Source: Coix lacryma-jobi var. lacryma-jobi
Lineage: Eukaryota > Streptophyta > Magnoliopsida > Poales > Poaceae
Direction of reading: 5' to 3'
Assembly: GCA_009763385.1 (NCBI GenBank)
Contig: CM019826.1
Coordinates: 80,609,942-80,673,941, forward strand
DNA: 64,000 nucleotides
Part shown: piece by piece, positions 33,002 to 43,227 of the stretch
Layout: each line of letters opens with the position of its first letter
How positions within the stretch are numbered: position 1 is the stretch's first letter
Position numbers and translations under genes: made by a program
Notes under the pieces: generated by a model
Told to the model about the DNA's origin: nothing
What the model saw: the letters and a program-made list of their open reading frames with translations, nothing else
The model's database searches: none

Positions 33002-33310
33002 ACAAAATGTGACCAGTTTAATTAGTTTATTTTAATTTTTTAGAGAAATAGAGATCATTTAAATTATTTGCTTACGAAAAATAGAAATATATAATACTTT
33101 AGTTTACAAAATGTGACCGGTTTAATTATTTTATTTTAATTTTTTGGAGAAATAGAAATCAGTTAAATCATTTGTTTACAGAAATTAGAAATATATAATA
33201 CTTTAGTTTACATAATGTGACTGGTTTAATTAGTTTATTTTAATTTTTTGGAGAAATAGAAATCAGTTAAATCATTTGTTTACAAAAAGTAGAAATATAT
33301 AATACTTTAG
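33002..33310 (+). repeat. Three tandem AT-rich repeats of about 104 bp in K fragment
   Basis: Units start at 33002, 33106 and 33210, each beginning ACA(A/T)AATGTGAC and ending with ATATATAATACTTTAGTTT. They precede the RNase H1-type exon, so each unit ends in a possible splice acceptor. The second copy is at about 38680-38989. Confidence 0.8.
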
Positions 33311-33518
33311 TTTGCCTGCTTGGTATGTTGTTTTCGAGGGCACCAAGTCAGGTATTTACACCAGCTGGGCCGAGTGCAGCCAATATGTCCTCAAAGTTAA
33401 GGGAGCTGTGCATAAAAAGTACAAGTCTTTTGAGGAAGCTTCTGCAGCTCTGGAGGCTTTCAACTCAAGAATCAACTCAATTCCTACTGCACCTACCCCT
33501 ACTTTACCTTCCTATCAG
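33311..33518 (+). pseudogene. RNase H1 hybrid-binding (viroplasmin-type) domain exon, copy 1
   Basis: The frame reads PAWYVVFEGTKSGIYTSWAE, then a stretch ending in KKYKSFEEASAALEAF. This matches the RNase H1 N-terminal hybrid-binding domain, also called the caulimovirus viroplasmin domain, which binds RNA/DNA hybrids (WYVVF...G.Y..W.EC...V.G..G...K.F.....A...F). There is no ATG; the segment follows a splice-acceptor-like TTTAG (33306-33310) and ends at a donor-like CAG/GTTGG (33518/33519), so I read it as an internal exon. No RNase H catalytic domain follows. A hybrid-binding domain inside a Harbinger-like element may be a captured exon or a third protein of the family. Confidence 0.65.
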
Positions 33519-33811
33519 GTTGGAGTGGCAGGCAGTCCATCTTGTTGGACTGTGATGTGGACAAAATGTGCAGGTGTTGTTAGTTGCTTTGGTTGTGGCC
33601 AAGTAGATGAGGCTGCACTGTTATCTTGATGTAATAATTAATTAGACAAGTTTAACTGCTACTCAGGGGTTAGGCTTTAAGACTTATCATTATCCGTTCC
33701 TTTGGGTTCGATATTAAAACTGGGTTACTCCGGTGAAGTGCTACATCGGTAGATCTTATCTGTGCGCTTGCGGATAAAGTAGAGTGTGCGTTAATTTATA
33801 CCAACACTTAT

Positions 33812-34628
33812 CTACTATGATTACAAACGAAGTAGACTCTGCTATCTCCCCGGCCGCTCCGTCAACACCATCGAAGTGCACTTCCATGGCGTGACTTATT
33901 TCCGGGGTGACTTCGAGGCTACCCAAGTCTTGGCCAGTGTAGGCCTAGGCAGCCCCGAGAGCCATGGCAGCACCATGGCGGACGTCGTGAAGAGCGACCT
34001 CATGTACCCTTATGGGAATGTTGATCACCCTCTCTGCGACGCTGTCGCCGGCGGTGTTCACGGAGTCAGCTGCCTCGTTCCCCGCTTCGTGAAGGGCCTC
34101 CAAGCGCACGGTCAGGTCCGCAGAATAGATGAAGACACATCAAATTTGAGCAAGGGAAATTCAATTAGATGAAAATTCTTCTAAGAGAGAAAAATACCGG
34201 TGACTCGTGCATCGGACTCGGCGCATTATTGAATCGCCCGGGAGGCCCTCGCCTCTGCCTCCTCCAACGCCTTTTGGAGTTGGGCGATGTGGTCTTCAAG
34301 GAGGCAGTTCCTGATGGTAGCCTCCGAGTGAAGGTTCCGCATTTCTGTCATCTGACGGTAATGGCAAGTGGCCATCGACTCAGAGCTACTGGAGGAGGGG
34401 TTTTCAGAGACCGATTCCATTCCAGGGGAGGCGCCAAAGCAGTCGCGGCATTAGAAGGACCTTCGTCGATTCTGGATGAGGGCAGAGGAAGTCAAGTTAG
34501 ACTTTTAGAATAATGGGAACTGGAGTCGACTAGGCGTGAAGAGAGGCAAACCTAATACGGCACTGAGGTTGGTAACGGGAGATTACTTCCTCCTCTGCAG
34601 GGTGCTTACCACGGTTGTTGTCTGCCAT
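33812..34628 (-). pseudogene. Antisense gene of element A, copy 2
   Basis: It duplicates 28134-28950 with one or two substitutions. The same in-frame stop and intron-like gaps are present, so the breaks predate the duplication. Confidence 0.6.
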
Positions 34629-34984
34629 TGGAAGAGGAAGAGGTAGGCTTTTGGACGGAAAAGCTTTTGGCAAGAAAAAGGGGTTTTTTGATGGAAGACA
34701 AAAGCAAGCAGAAGATGTGCTCTGAGTGTGACGGAAGATGGAGACGAAGGGGAATTTATATTGGAAGATTGAATCTCAGAAGGGGAAAAGATGCCGCTTC
34801 GTACAATGTGTGCAGAGTACTCGAGTGGGATGTTAAATCACAACACAGTTTTCAAGAGAAGAGCAGCCGTCTCGCATTGATCGTCAAGATATTGTTCATA
34901 CTGTTTGAAATATCGAAGGGAAAGAAAGAAAAGGACTCAAAATTTTGGAATAAAATAAATTTCATCCCAAAATTGGGGGCCATG

Positions 34985-36638
34985 TGTTTACACCAGATTT
35001 TGGATCAAGAGGATTATTATTTAGTAAGCATAAACAACTGATTTATTAAAGAAAAGGATCGGCCTGAAAATAAAGAAGCTTGTGTGGGTCAAGCGTAACT
35101 AGAAGGATTCATGTGGACCAACGCAACGGGCTTCGAAGGTGTGTCGAACTCGACCAAGGAGTTCAAGTTTGGGTCGTCTTTTATTTTACCTTTTTTGTAA
35201 CCTACTCGTGCTAGGGCAAGAGTCAATCGGGTTATAAATAGCTAGAAACCCGAATTTTGTAAGACATCCAATCAATCAATACACCGGCCACCGGCCAAAA
35301 AACCCTAGGAGTTGGAGTAACGTAGATCTCGGCGAGACCTTGAATCAGACAGGGCTGCATTGGCATCGACCGACCTCCGGTTTGCTTGAAAGTTTCACCA
35401 ATGGCTTGTGTCATCGTGTAATAAGGCTGTATTTGGCATTGACCAAACTCTTGTTAAGCTATGGCATGGTTAGTTATCGATACAAAGTTTGTCTTTTGTG
35501 AGACTATCTTAACTCTGATCAATCTCTTACTTTAGTCAATCTTGATTAGTTATCGGCTCTATTGGTTTGACAAGCTAATAGATTCATCAAGTTATTGATG
35601 TTGTTTCATATTTTAATGTGTTTCTTTATGTTTCAAATAACATCTTGCTCAGTCAAGATTGACAAAGTAGTTTAATCTTAAAGGATGCTTAGTTTCGGCT
35701 GTTTTTGGGATCTACATGCTCACAACAGAGAAAATAGCCGATATAAGCCTTTCATCGACTATTTTGTCAATCTTGGTTGTTACATGTTGTGCGTTCGAGA
35801 TATCCGATAAAATAATGGTCTGATATAAGAGCAGATAGATTTGATCTAATATGTTTATTACGGCTGTATTTCCGAACCGCACTGATATATATGATAGATT
35901 AGTTTTGTTTGATCTTAAGCCAAATCATGATTTTAACGGATAGATCTTGTTCGTGCCTCATGGACCCTGCATCGGCTGAAATAGCCGATTCAGTTATACT
36001 TTCTTCATAGTGTGTACTTTTAAGTGGTTTGAAATTAATGGATCTACTCTTTGCACAAGACATGATCTAGCTTAACGATCATTATGGCTGCATGGAGACA
36101 CCCCACTGTTGATGTTTACGTTATTTTATCGATCTATTTATTATTATGGCAGCATGGAGACACCCCACTGTTAATGAATAGAACTGCTTGTGTAATTAGT
36201 CGATACATTGGTTTCATATTGCTTAGACGTACAAATAGATCTTTATTTCTTTCTCTTTTAAGCTCATCGGTTGTTTGTTTATTCTGAGTACTCCTTTATA
36301 TATTTCATAGCCGACATGTTTCATATCTTTTGCCAGTATTCTTATTCAAATCTCTTGGGAGTTGACTCTGTAGTCAATGTTCTATTAACAATGGCTATAT
36401 CAGAGCCGCACATTTTGGAACTGTCTGGCACAAAACCGGCAGGTTCCATGTTTTAACAATCTTTTTCTTCTCCTTGTTAATTGCAGGTCAAATTGACTGG
36501 CACGCCCGAAGTCGATCTCGCTAAGATTCTGCTCCACCATCCATTGAAGGTTCAGGAGGTCAAGACCTTGCTGTGTACCCCTCTGAGGACCGTGTGCTCG
36601 AGTGTGTTGGCGCGACCGACCGAGATTTTACGTCAAAA
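34985..36638 (+). repeat. 3' LTR of element A, copy 2
   Basis: Copy of 29307-30960 in the second duplication unit, with about one difference noticed (GGCTGTATC against GGCTATATC). Element A therefore appears to have three LTRs. Confidence 0.9.
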
Positions 36639-38117
36639 CAAACTTGTTGTTTGACAACATTAAATAGCTTAAACCAGTTTAAGTTGTTTTAAGCATGTTT
36701 ACTTGCTAGATTTGTGTAGGCTGTTTTACTTGTTCCAAAATACTGAAATGCTTATAATAGTCTACTAAATGCATGAGCAAGCTACCATAATCTTTCTGGA
36801 ATTCTCTGGGAGCAGATTTAAAAACAGCTTTGTTTCACCTGGCTAATTAGGTAATTAATAAGTGCATGTAAAGAAGTTAATTTGGGTAAACAATGAACTT
36901 CTCTAACATGTTTAAGATGTATATAAACTGTTTTATACATGGTTATGCCTAGAATTATGTTTTTATGTGCACCATGCTTTATAATTGCTCTCTAATCTAG
37001 CTTTAATCTTATTAGTCATATGCTTTGTAAGAATTAAATATTTGCAAACAATTCAAGTAGGCTGCAATCTTAGCTTTTCTAATATATTTAGAATGTTTTT
37101 TTAAACTATTGTTATGCTTGCTTGTACCCTAGATTATGTTGTTGTATGTGTCTTGATTAATTGTTATTGCCTAGTGTCTGTTTATTCCTTTGTAAAATGT
37201 AGAGTAACATGAGCTTGCTGCTTGTTGTTAGTTTCTTAGACTAAATAAGTGGGTTGTTCATTAGCTTTAAGTTGTAAATTACTTAAAGTTAACAAATTGT
37301 AACACCTTAGTTTGTGTGACATGTTTGCTTCTAGATAAAGAGTCATGCTTTAATTTAGTAAACAGTAAATAAAATAATGGCAACATCTATCCACCATGTT
37401 TGCATGTCTATATGTGTTTGTGTGCCTTGGATTGATGCTTGGTTGGTATGAGCTTGGTAATTAGTGTTGGTTGCTTAAGTTGTTTGTTTGTGTCTCCCTA
37501 TGTTTGTTAAGGTTGTTTGTGTAGACGAGTTGTAATCTAAGTGGTACTCTGGTTAGTCAACCTTTTGTCCTCTGTGAGTACATGAGTGGTTGTTAAGCCT
37601 TTGTTGACCAAGCCCTCTTGACCTTTCGAGATGTCTCTAGTAGAACCCCTGTTGCTTAAAGGCCTTTGTTGTGGTGTCTAGTTCTGATGGTTTAGATTGC
37701 TTGTGCCAAAAGCTCTGTACCTACTCCTGTCCATGCCTTTTGTTCGACCAGATAGCCCGAGTTAAAGCTTCCCAAAATGCTAGATCCAAACCGTGGTATG
37801 CCTATGCCTGTTTGTGTAGCCATGCCTTTGCCTAACCTATAGACCGAAGTTTGGCCCGTGAAGTGTTGCCTAAACCATAGATGTTTTGTACCCCTTGTGG
37901 TGAAGGCCCTTGTTGGTTTGACCAGACGAGTTAAGTTCGTGCTAACCCCAGCCTTTGATCGTAGTTTGTCTTGCGTAGTTGTGGAGACCATGCCCAAATC
38001 CTTGTTGTATCCCCTCGGTTACCGTTTTGTTGTTGCTTGGCCAAATCAAGTTCAAGTAATCCTTTTGCTTATCATGACCTTGGTGGCACACGACGCATCC
38101 TTGTTGTCTTGTGCCCT
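36639..38117 (+). other. Background element D, segment between A and K (copy 2)
   Basis: Repeats 30961-32439. It ends in CCT, which is repeated after the right end of K (45475-45477). Confidence 0.45.
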
Positions 38118-38989
38118 CACTACTAGACAACAGACCTTTGGACGATTTGCAAAATCAGCATTAGTCATGGAAAAATTTGTGCCCGGGACTAGAAAGGTCT
38201 TTAGCCCCGGTTGGTAACACCACCCGGGGCTAAAGTTCCCCTGCCCAACGGCTCATTTGTCAGAGGGACCTTTAGTCCTGGTTGGTGTCCCCAACCGGGG
38301 CTAAAGATTGACCTTTAGCCCCGGTTGGTGGGTTTTGCCCTGGTTGCTGTATCCAGTCGGGGCTAAATGTTGTCATTTAGCTCCGGCTAGGAACAAGGGC
38401 CGGGACTAAATGTCTCTCCCTATATTTGAACTGTTCTTCCACTTTCTTCAGCCTCTGCCCGGGGCTAGGAGCAAGATTGAGTTCTTGCTTTGTTGCTTGT
38501 TTGCTCTCTTCTCCGGTGATTTTTGTTTGTTAACGTATCTCCGGCGATTGATCTATTTCATCACATCTACGTCGACATCGACTAATTCAAAGGTTACTGC
38601 CTTCAGTTTTTTAAAATTTTAACTGCCATATATATATATTGAGTTCATTCACTTGATAGTTTAAATTAGTACCCTAAAAACAAAATGTGACCAGTTTAAT
38701 TAGTTTATTTTAATTTTTTAGAGAAATAGAGATCATTTAAATTATTTGCTTACGAAAAATAGAAATATATAATACTTTAGTTTACAAAATGTGACCGGTT
38801 TAATTATTTTATTTTAATTTTTTTGGAGAAATAGAAATCAGTTAAATCATTTGTTTACAGAAATTAGAAATATATAATACTTTAGTTTACATAATGTGAC
38901 TGGTTTAATTAGTTTATTTTAATTTTTTGGAGAAATAGAAATCAGTTAAATCATTTGTTTACAAAAAGTAGAAATATATAATACTTTAG

Positions 38990-39197
38990 TTTGCCTGCTT
39001 GGTATGTTGTTTTCGAGGGCACCAAGTCAGGTATTTACACCAGCTGGGCCGAGTGCAGCCAATATGTCCTCAAAGTTAAGGGAGCTGTGCATAAAAAGTA
39101 CAAGTCTTTTGAGGAAGCTTCTGCAGCTCTGGAGGCTTTCAACTCAAGAATCAACTCAATTCCTACTGCACCTACCCCTACTTTACCTTCCTATCAG
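38990..39197 (+). pseudogene. RNase H1 hybrid-binding domain exon, copy 2 (in full element K)
   Basis: It duplicates 33311-33518. In this copy it lies about 620 bp upstream of the Myb-like gene and in the same orientation. I cannot tell whether it was ever spliced to that gene; a 125-bp array of inverted units (39555-39665) lies between them. Confidence 0.6.
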
Positions 39198-39544
39198 GTT
39201 GGAGTGGCAGGCAGTCCATCTTGTTGGACTGTAATGTGGACAAAATGTGCAGGTGTTGTTAGTTGCTTTGGTTGTGGCCAAGTAGATGAGGCTGCACTGT
39301 TATCTTGATGTAATAATTAATTAGACAAGTTTAACTGCTACTACTTATATGCCACCAGTGATGCATATTAAATTTGGGTGTCAAGAACTTGTTTATAAAT
39401 TTGAGCTAGAAAATTAAATTTGTTGATAAGAATGAGAGATATAATTATGTGATATTTTTACTATGCAATTAACAATATTACAACATATTTATATAATGAA
39501 AACTTATTATAAAACCCAAAATACTGCAGACCCAAAACATTGGC

Positions 39545-39668
39545 GGGAGAAACCCCTTCAGTCCCGGGCGGTGACACCACCCGGGACTAAAGGTGTCCCG
39601 GGGCGTAAGCCGGACCGGGACTAAAGGTCTTTTAGTCCCGGGCGGTGTCACCGCCCGGGACTAAAAGC
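39545..39668 (+). repeat. Internal inverted-repeat array of element K
   Basis: Units such as AGTCCCGGGCGGTG(A/T)CACC with its complement GGTG...CCCGGGACT occur at about 39560-39592 and 39631-39664. The second forms a near-perfect hairpin (TTTTAGTCCCGGGCGGTG with CACCGCCCGGGACTAAAA). This could be the left end of a nested Harbinger element. Confidence 0.65.
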
Positions 39669-39815
39669 CTATCCATTCATCCACCCGTAGCGCTCCTACC
39701 CCCGGTCTCTCCACCCGTAGCGCTCTGTCCCTGCCGCCGCCGCTCGCGGACTGTCCTACCCCCGCCGCCGCAGCTCCCGCCGGTCTCTCCCTGCCTCCGC
39801 TTGTCCTCCACGGCG

Positions 39816-41445
39816 ATGGATGGGTACCACGGCGACGTCAATGAAGACAGCGAGTTCGATGCCGGCTCGTTCCCCAACTCCGCCGCCTCAAACACCAGGG
39901 ACTTCATGTCGCAGCCACCGCCGTTTTCCGGCTACGCCTACGGCTTCGGCAACCCCTCCGGCTTCGGCAACAACGCGCCGTCCACTAGCACTGAACAGCT
40001 TCGGCAACCCCTCTGGTTCGGTTCGCTCGACCTCAACGCCGGCGCGTCGTGGCCCGGCATGACTGGGTATCAGCACACTCTGCAGTCCCCGGAGGAAGAC
40101 GACGGAAGCAGCCGGACTCGCAGCCCCCATCCCGTGCGCGGGCTTTCCATTGGCGGCAGGGGTTCCCTTGGCCTCCGAATTCCTCGCCGCGTCGTAGGAG
40201 GCAGTGGAGGAAATGCTCGTGCTAGCCGTGCTGCTGTCCCCGTGCCTCCCCGAGGTCGTCAGGGTGCCCAGGCAGCCGCCATCGACGACGTCCCTCGCAC
40301 TGAAGTGTCGGTATACACAAAGTTTCTTTGTCCATGAACTGCAAATGTTGTTCGTTCTTTACTTATACTTATAGTTCTTTACTTGTTGTGTTTTGCTTGC
40401 TGCATGAATCATTAAGTAATGAAATGACATGCAACCTGGTATTGGTTACTTTATTGACTAATGAAATGACATGCAAGACTCAGAGATTCTTCATAATTTC
40501 AGAACATCCTAAGCAGGGCCCGATGGAGTACGAAAAACACCCGTATCTTTTGTGAGTTGTACATTGAAGAGATGCGCAAGGGCAATTGCCCAGGGGGTCA
40601 AATGAACAGGTGGGGTTGGCAGAACCTGTCGGAGGCTTTCTTCAAATCCACCGAATTAGTTCACGATAACGTCAACTTTGGCTACAAGTACCGTAAGCTG
40701 AGGACTCTCTGGAATAGCCTACGAAACCTCCTGAACAAAGAAACGGGATTGGGGCGCAATACAGATGGCTCCGTCAACGCTACAGATGAATGGTGGGAGG
40801 AGAACGACGACAAGGTACACCTAAATCGGTTCTGTTTTCATGTTTCAGTGCATGCTTTCGAGAGTTTATAACATGTTGATCTCTATTTTTGTTTTCCAGG
40901 AGCAGCTGAAAGGTGCAATGCCACCATACATGGATCTTTTGGATATCATGTTCGGGGGCGCAGCTGTCACTAGGGAGACGGCTTATGTTCCTGGCCGTAA
41001 GAATGCACCACTATATGTTAGTACTGATGATGAAGAAGATGTGCGCACCCCTCAGAGCCGTGGCAGCAAGAGGAGCTACAACAGTCTCAGCAACCACAGC
41101 ACAGTTGGTACTCCCAGCAAGAGGTCCAGGAGTCCAGCAATCAGGATGAATGAGAACATGAGGAACTTGAACTTAACTTTGGAGAACAGGACTGCAGTGT
41201 TGCAGGAGATGTGGGGTCAGAGGAAGCAGACTCACAAGGCCAAGAAGAATGAAAAACTGGAAACCGTTGACCTAGTTGCAAAGCTGGCTAGAGAGGCAGG
41301 GGTAACAGAGAAAAATTCAGAGCTGTGGGCTGCTGTGGGCAGGATCGCTAGAAATGAAATCGATACAAGATTTTTCCTGCAGTCAGCTCCCAAAGGAAGG
41401 CTAGCCATCATTAAAGACCATGCGAGCTCGAGGGTCATTAACTAG
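39816..41445 (+). CDS. Myb/SANT-like DNA-binding protein of element K (Harbinger ORF1), three exons, intact
   Basis: Harbinger elements encode a Myb-like protein that binds the element ends and helps bring in the transposase. I model exons 39816-40310, 40503-40814 and 40900-41445. Both introns have GT/AG ends and phase 0, and the joined frame is open for 450 codons. Exon 1 (165 residues) is Gly/Ser/Pro-rich and starts MDGYHGDVNEDSEFD; an upstream in-frame ATG at 39645 is less likely because its leader is low-complexity. Exon 2 holds the trihelix/Myb-like domain (RWSTKNTRIFCELYIEEMRK; RWGWQNLSEAF; YKYRKLRTLWNSLRNLL; WWEEN). Exon 3 has a Ser/Lys-rich linker and a helical C-terminus. The transposase follows about 300 bp downstream. 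Unlike the transposase it has no visible break. Confidence 0.8.
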
Positions 41446-41741
41446 ACCCTTTTTATCCATGCATTTGTCGTGCCTTTTGTATCGTGAACAAGTCTGTCAT
41501 GTATATGGTGGTGTTTGAATTATTTATGTGATTTGAATGTTCGAACAAAGTCTGTTATTCACATTAATTGCTGATGTTCATTCGTGGATGAATTGCGAAG
41601 TAATTTGTTTTGTGCGGTTATGAATCGTTGATGGTGTTTCTTTTTGGGTATAAGTGATCTTTCAGGTACTGCTGCATGGGTATATAGGCTTTTGTAAAAT
41701 GATACTAATTTGTGTTCATTTGTTTTTTTTCATGTGTTCAG

Positions 41742-43169
41742 ATGGCTGGGCAACCTGGAGCTTCGGTAACTACAGATGACGACGACGATGATGACGATGA
41801 TGATGATGAATAGTGGGAGGACAAATTTTTCAGCCTGTTCTTTGATGCTGATGAAGAAGCTGCAATACAACTTGGTATGAACATGTATGCCTTGCATTTC
41901 GAAAAGCATTACAATAGGTCAGACTATAGGGTGCCAACAATGACTGGCCTGGAGTGGGTACAACAGAAACTAGCAGATGAAACTAGGTGTTACAACATAT
42001 TTAGAATTTCTCCAGCTATGTTCTATAGACTGCATAAGGTCTTGGTAGATGAGCATGGCCTCAAAGACACTACAAAGTCCACATCTATTGAGGCTTTAGG
42101 TCTGTTCCTATGGATGCTTGGTGCTCCACAACCGTATAGGCAAGCTGAGGACAGATTTGAGAGATCTCTAGGCACTGTCCACAACTTGTTCTATAGAGTG
42201 TTGTCCTGTGTGCTTAAACTTGCAGACAACATCATTAAACCTCGGGACCCAGAATTTAGGACAATGCATCCTAGGTTGAGAAACCATAGATTCTATCATG
42301 AATTCAAGAGGTGCATAGGAGCTATAGATGGCACTCACTTCCCTGTTGTCGTACCATAAGATAAGTTTGTGCAGCACTTGTGTCGCAAGGGCATCAGCAC
42401 TCAAAATGTGATGGTTGTATGTGATTTTGACATGGTCTTCACATTTCTCCTTGCGGCATGGCCGGGGTCTGCCCATGACAAAAGAGTGTTTCAGGATGCC
42501 ATATCAACATTCAAGGATTACTTTCCTCACCCTCCTCAAGGTAGAAACCTAGCTGCTAATTGTTTTGACATTTCTAATTGAAGCATGTAACAATGACAGG
42601 TACTTGGTGCTGTAGGGATGTTCTACTTGGTGGATGGCGGCTACCCAAACCGTCCCGGGTACCTTGCTCCTTACAAGGGAACGAAGTACCACATTCAAGA
42701 CTTTCAAAACGCCGGAGAACCTCAAGGTGTACATGAGATATTCAATTGTGCACACTCATCTCTTAGAAACGTCATTGAGAGGGCCTTTGGCGTTTTAAAG
42801 ATGAAGTGGCGCTTACTGTTGAAAATCCCTTGCTACCCTCCTCAAACTCAAACGCACATTATTACTGCTGCTGTTGCGTTGCATAACTTTACAAGGTTGA
42901 GTGGGGAATTAGATGACGACATTCAGATTTTGGATCGTCATTCTAAGTTTGTGCCTCCTGAAGCCTCGTTTCATCAGCCAGAACTGTTCCGTCTGCACCT
43001 GATAGTGCAGACCATGCACAAAGGAATGCCTTTCGTGACAGCATTGCAGAATCGTTGTTTAGTAGGTACTGATACATGTGTATGGTTGAGAATTTGTGAG
43101 TTGTTATATTGCGGCATTTACTTGTCATTTATTTGTAGCTTGAGAACAGTTTTGTCTGAGGACTTGTGA
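41742..43169 (+). pseudogene. PIF/Harbinger-type transposase (DDE, HARBI1-like), broken
   Basis: This nuclease/transposase would cut and join the element ends. The frame opens at an ATG at 41742, right after a splice-acceptor-like TTCAG. It contains an Asp run, a TAG at 41811-41813, the N-terminal helical part (RCYNIFRISPAMFYRLHKVL), and the DDE domain: Asp in GAIDGTHFPV, Asp in AWPGSAHDKRVF, and Glu in RNVIERAFGVLK. All three catalytic residues are present. A TAA at 42357-42359 lies just after the first Asp. An intron of 75 bp (42541-42615, GT/AG) separates HPPQG from YLVDGGYPNRPGYLAPYKG. Near 43030 the conserved C-terminal helix seems to continue in another frame, which suggests a one-base loss. 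Two stops and this shift make it inactive. Confidence 0.85.
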
Positions 43170-43222
43170 TTTATTTGTTGCTTCAGGACAATAATATTTG
43201 GTTACATGAGTTGTAATATTTG
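43170..43222 (+). other. Element K 3' region, left of solo LTR J
   Basis: AT-rich. It contains TTGTAATATTTGAGGAC, which has a near-copy (TTGTAATATTTGAGCAC) on the other side of J near 45107, so the site was a local repeat before insertion. Confidence 0.6.
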
Positions 43223-43227
43223 AGGAC

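Larger units (their letters stand above)
27980..33657 (+). repeat. Tandem duplication, copy 1 (5,678 bp)
   Basis: The unit starts inside the 3' LTR of element B, runs through the 3' part and 3' LTR of A and a stretch of D, and ends inside the DNA transposon K. Copy 2 begins at once at 33658. By eye the copies differ by about seven substitutions and one single-base indel. GCTACT stands at the start of both copies and just after the end of copy 2. Confidence 0.95.
32440..33657 (+). mobile_element. Truncated left end of DNA transposon K (copy 1)
   Basis: This is the left 1.2 kb of element K, cut by the duplication breakpoint. It starts CACTACTAGAC after the trinucleotide CCT, then carries several CCTTTAGCCCCGGTTGG-type inverted units (32515-32735), three AT-rich tandem repeats and the RNase H1-type exon. 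Confidence 0.85.
33658..39336 (+). repeat. Tandem duplication, copy 2 (5,679 bp)
   Basis: It starts with the last 149 bp of the element B LTR and repeats copy 1. The extra base lies in a T run near 38820. At its end the sequence continues into the rest of element K, so this copy keeps the original right context and copy 1 keeps the original left context. Confidence 0.95.
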
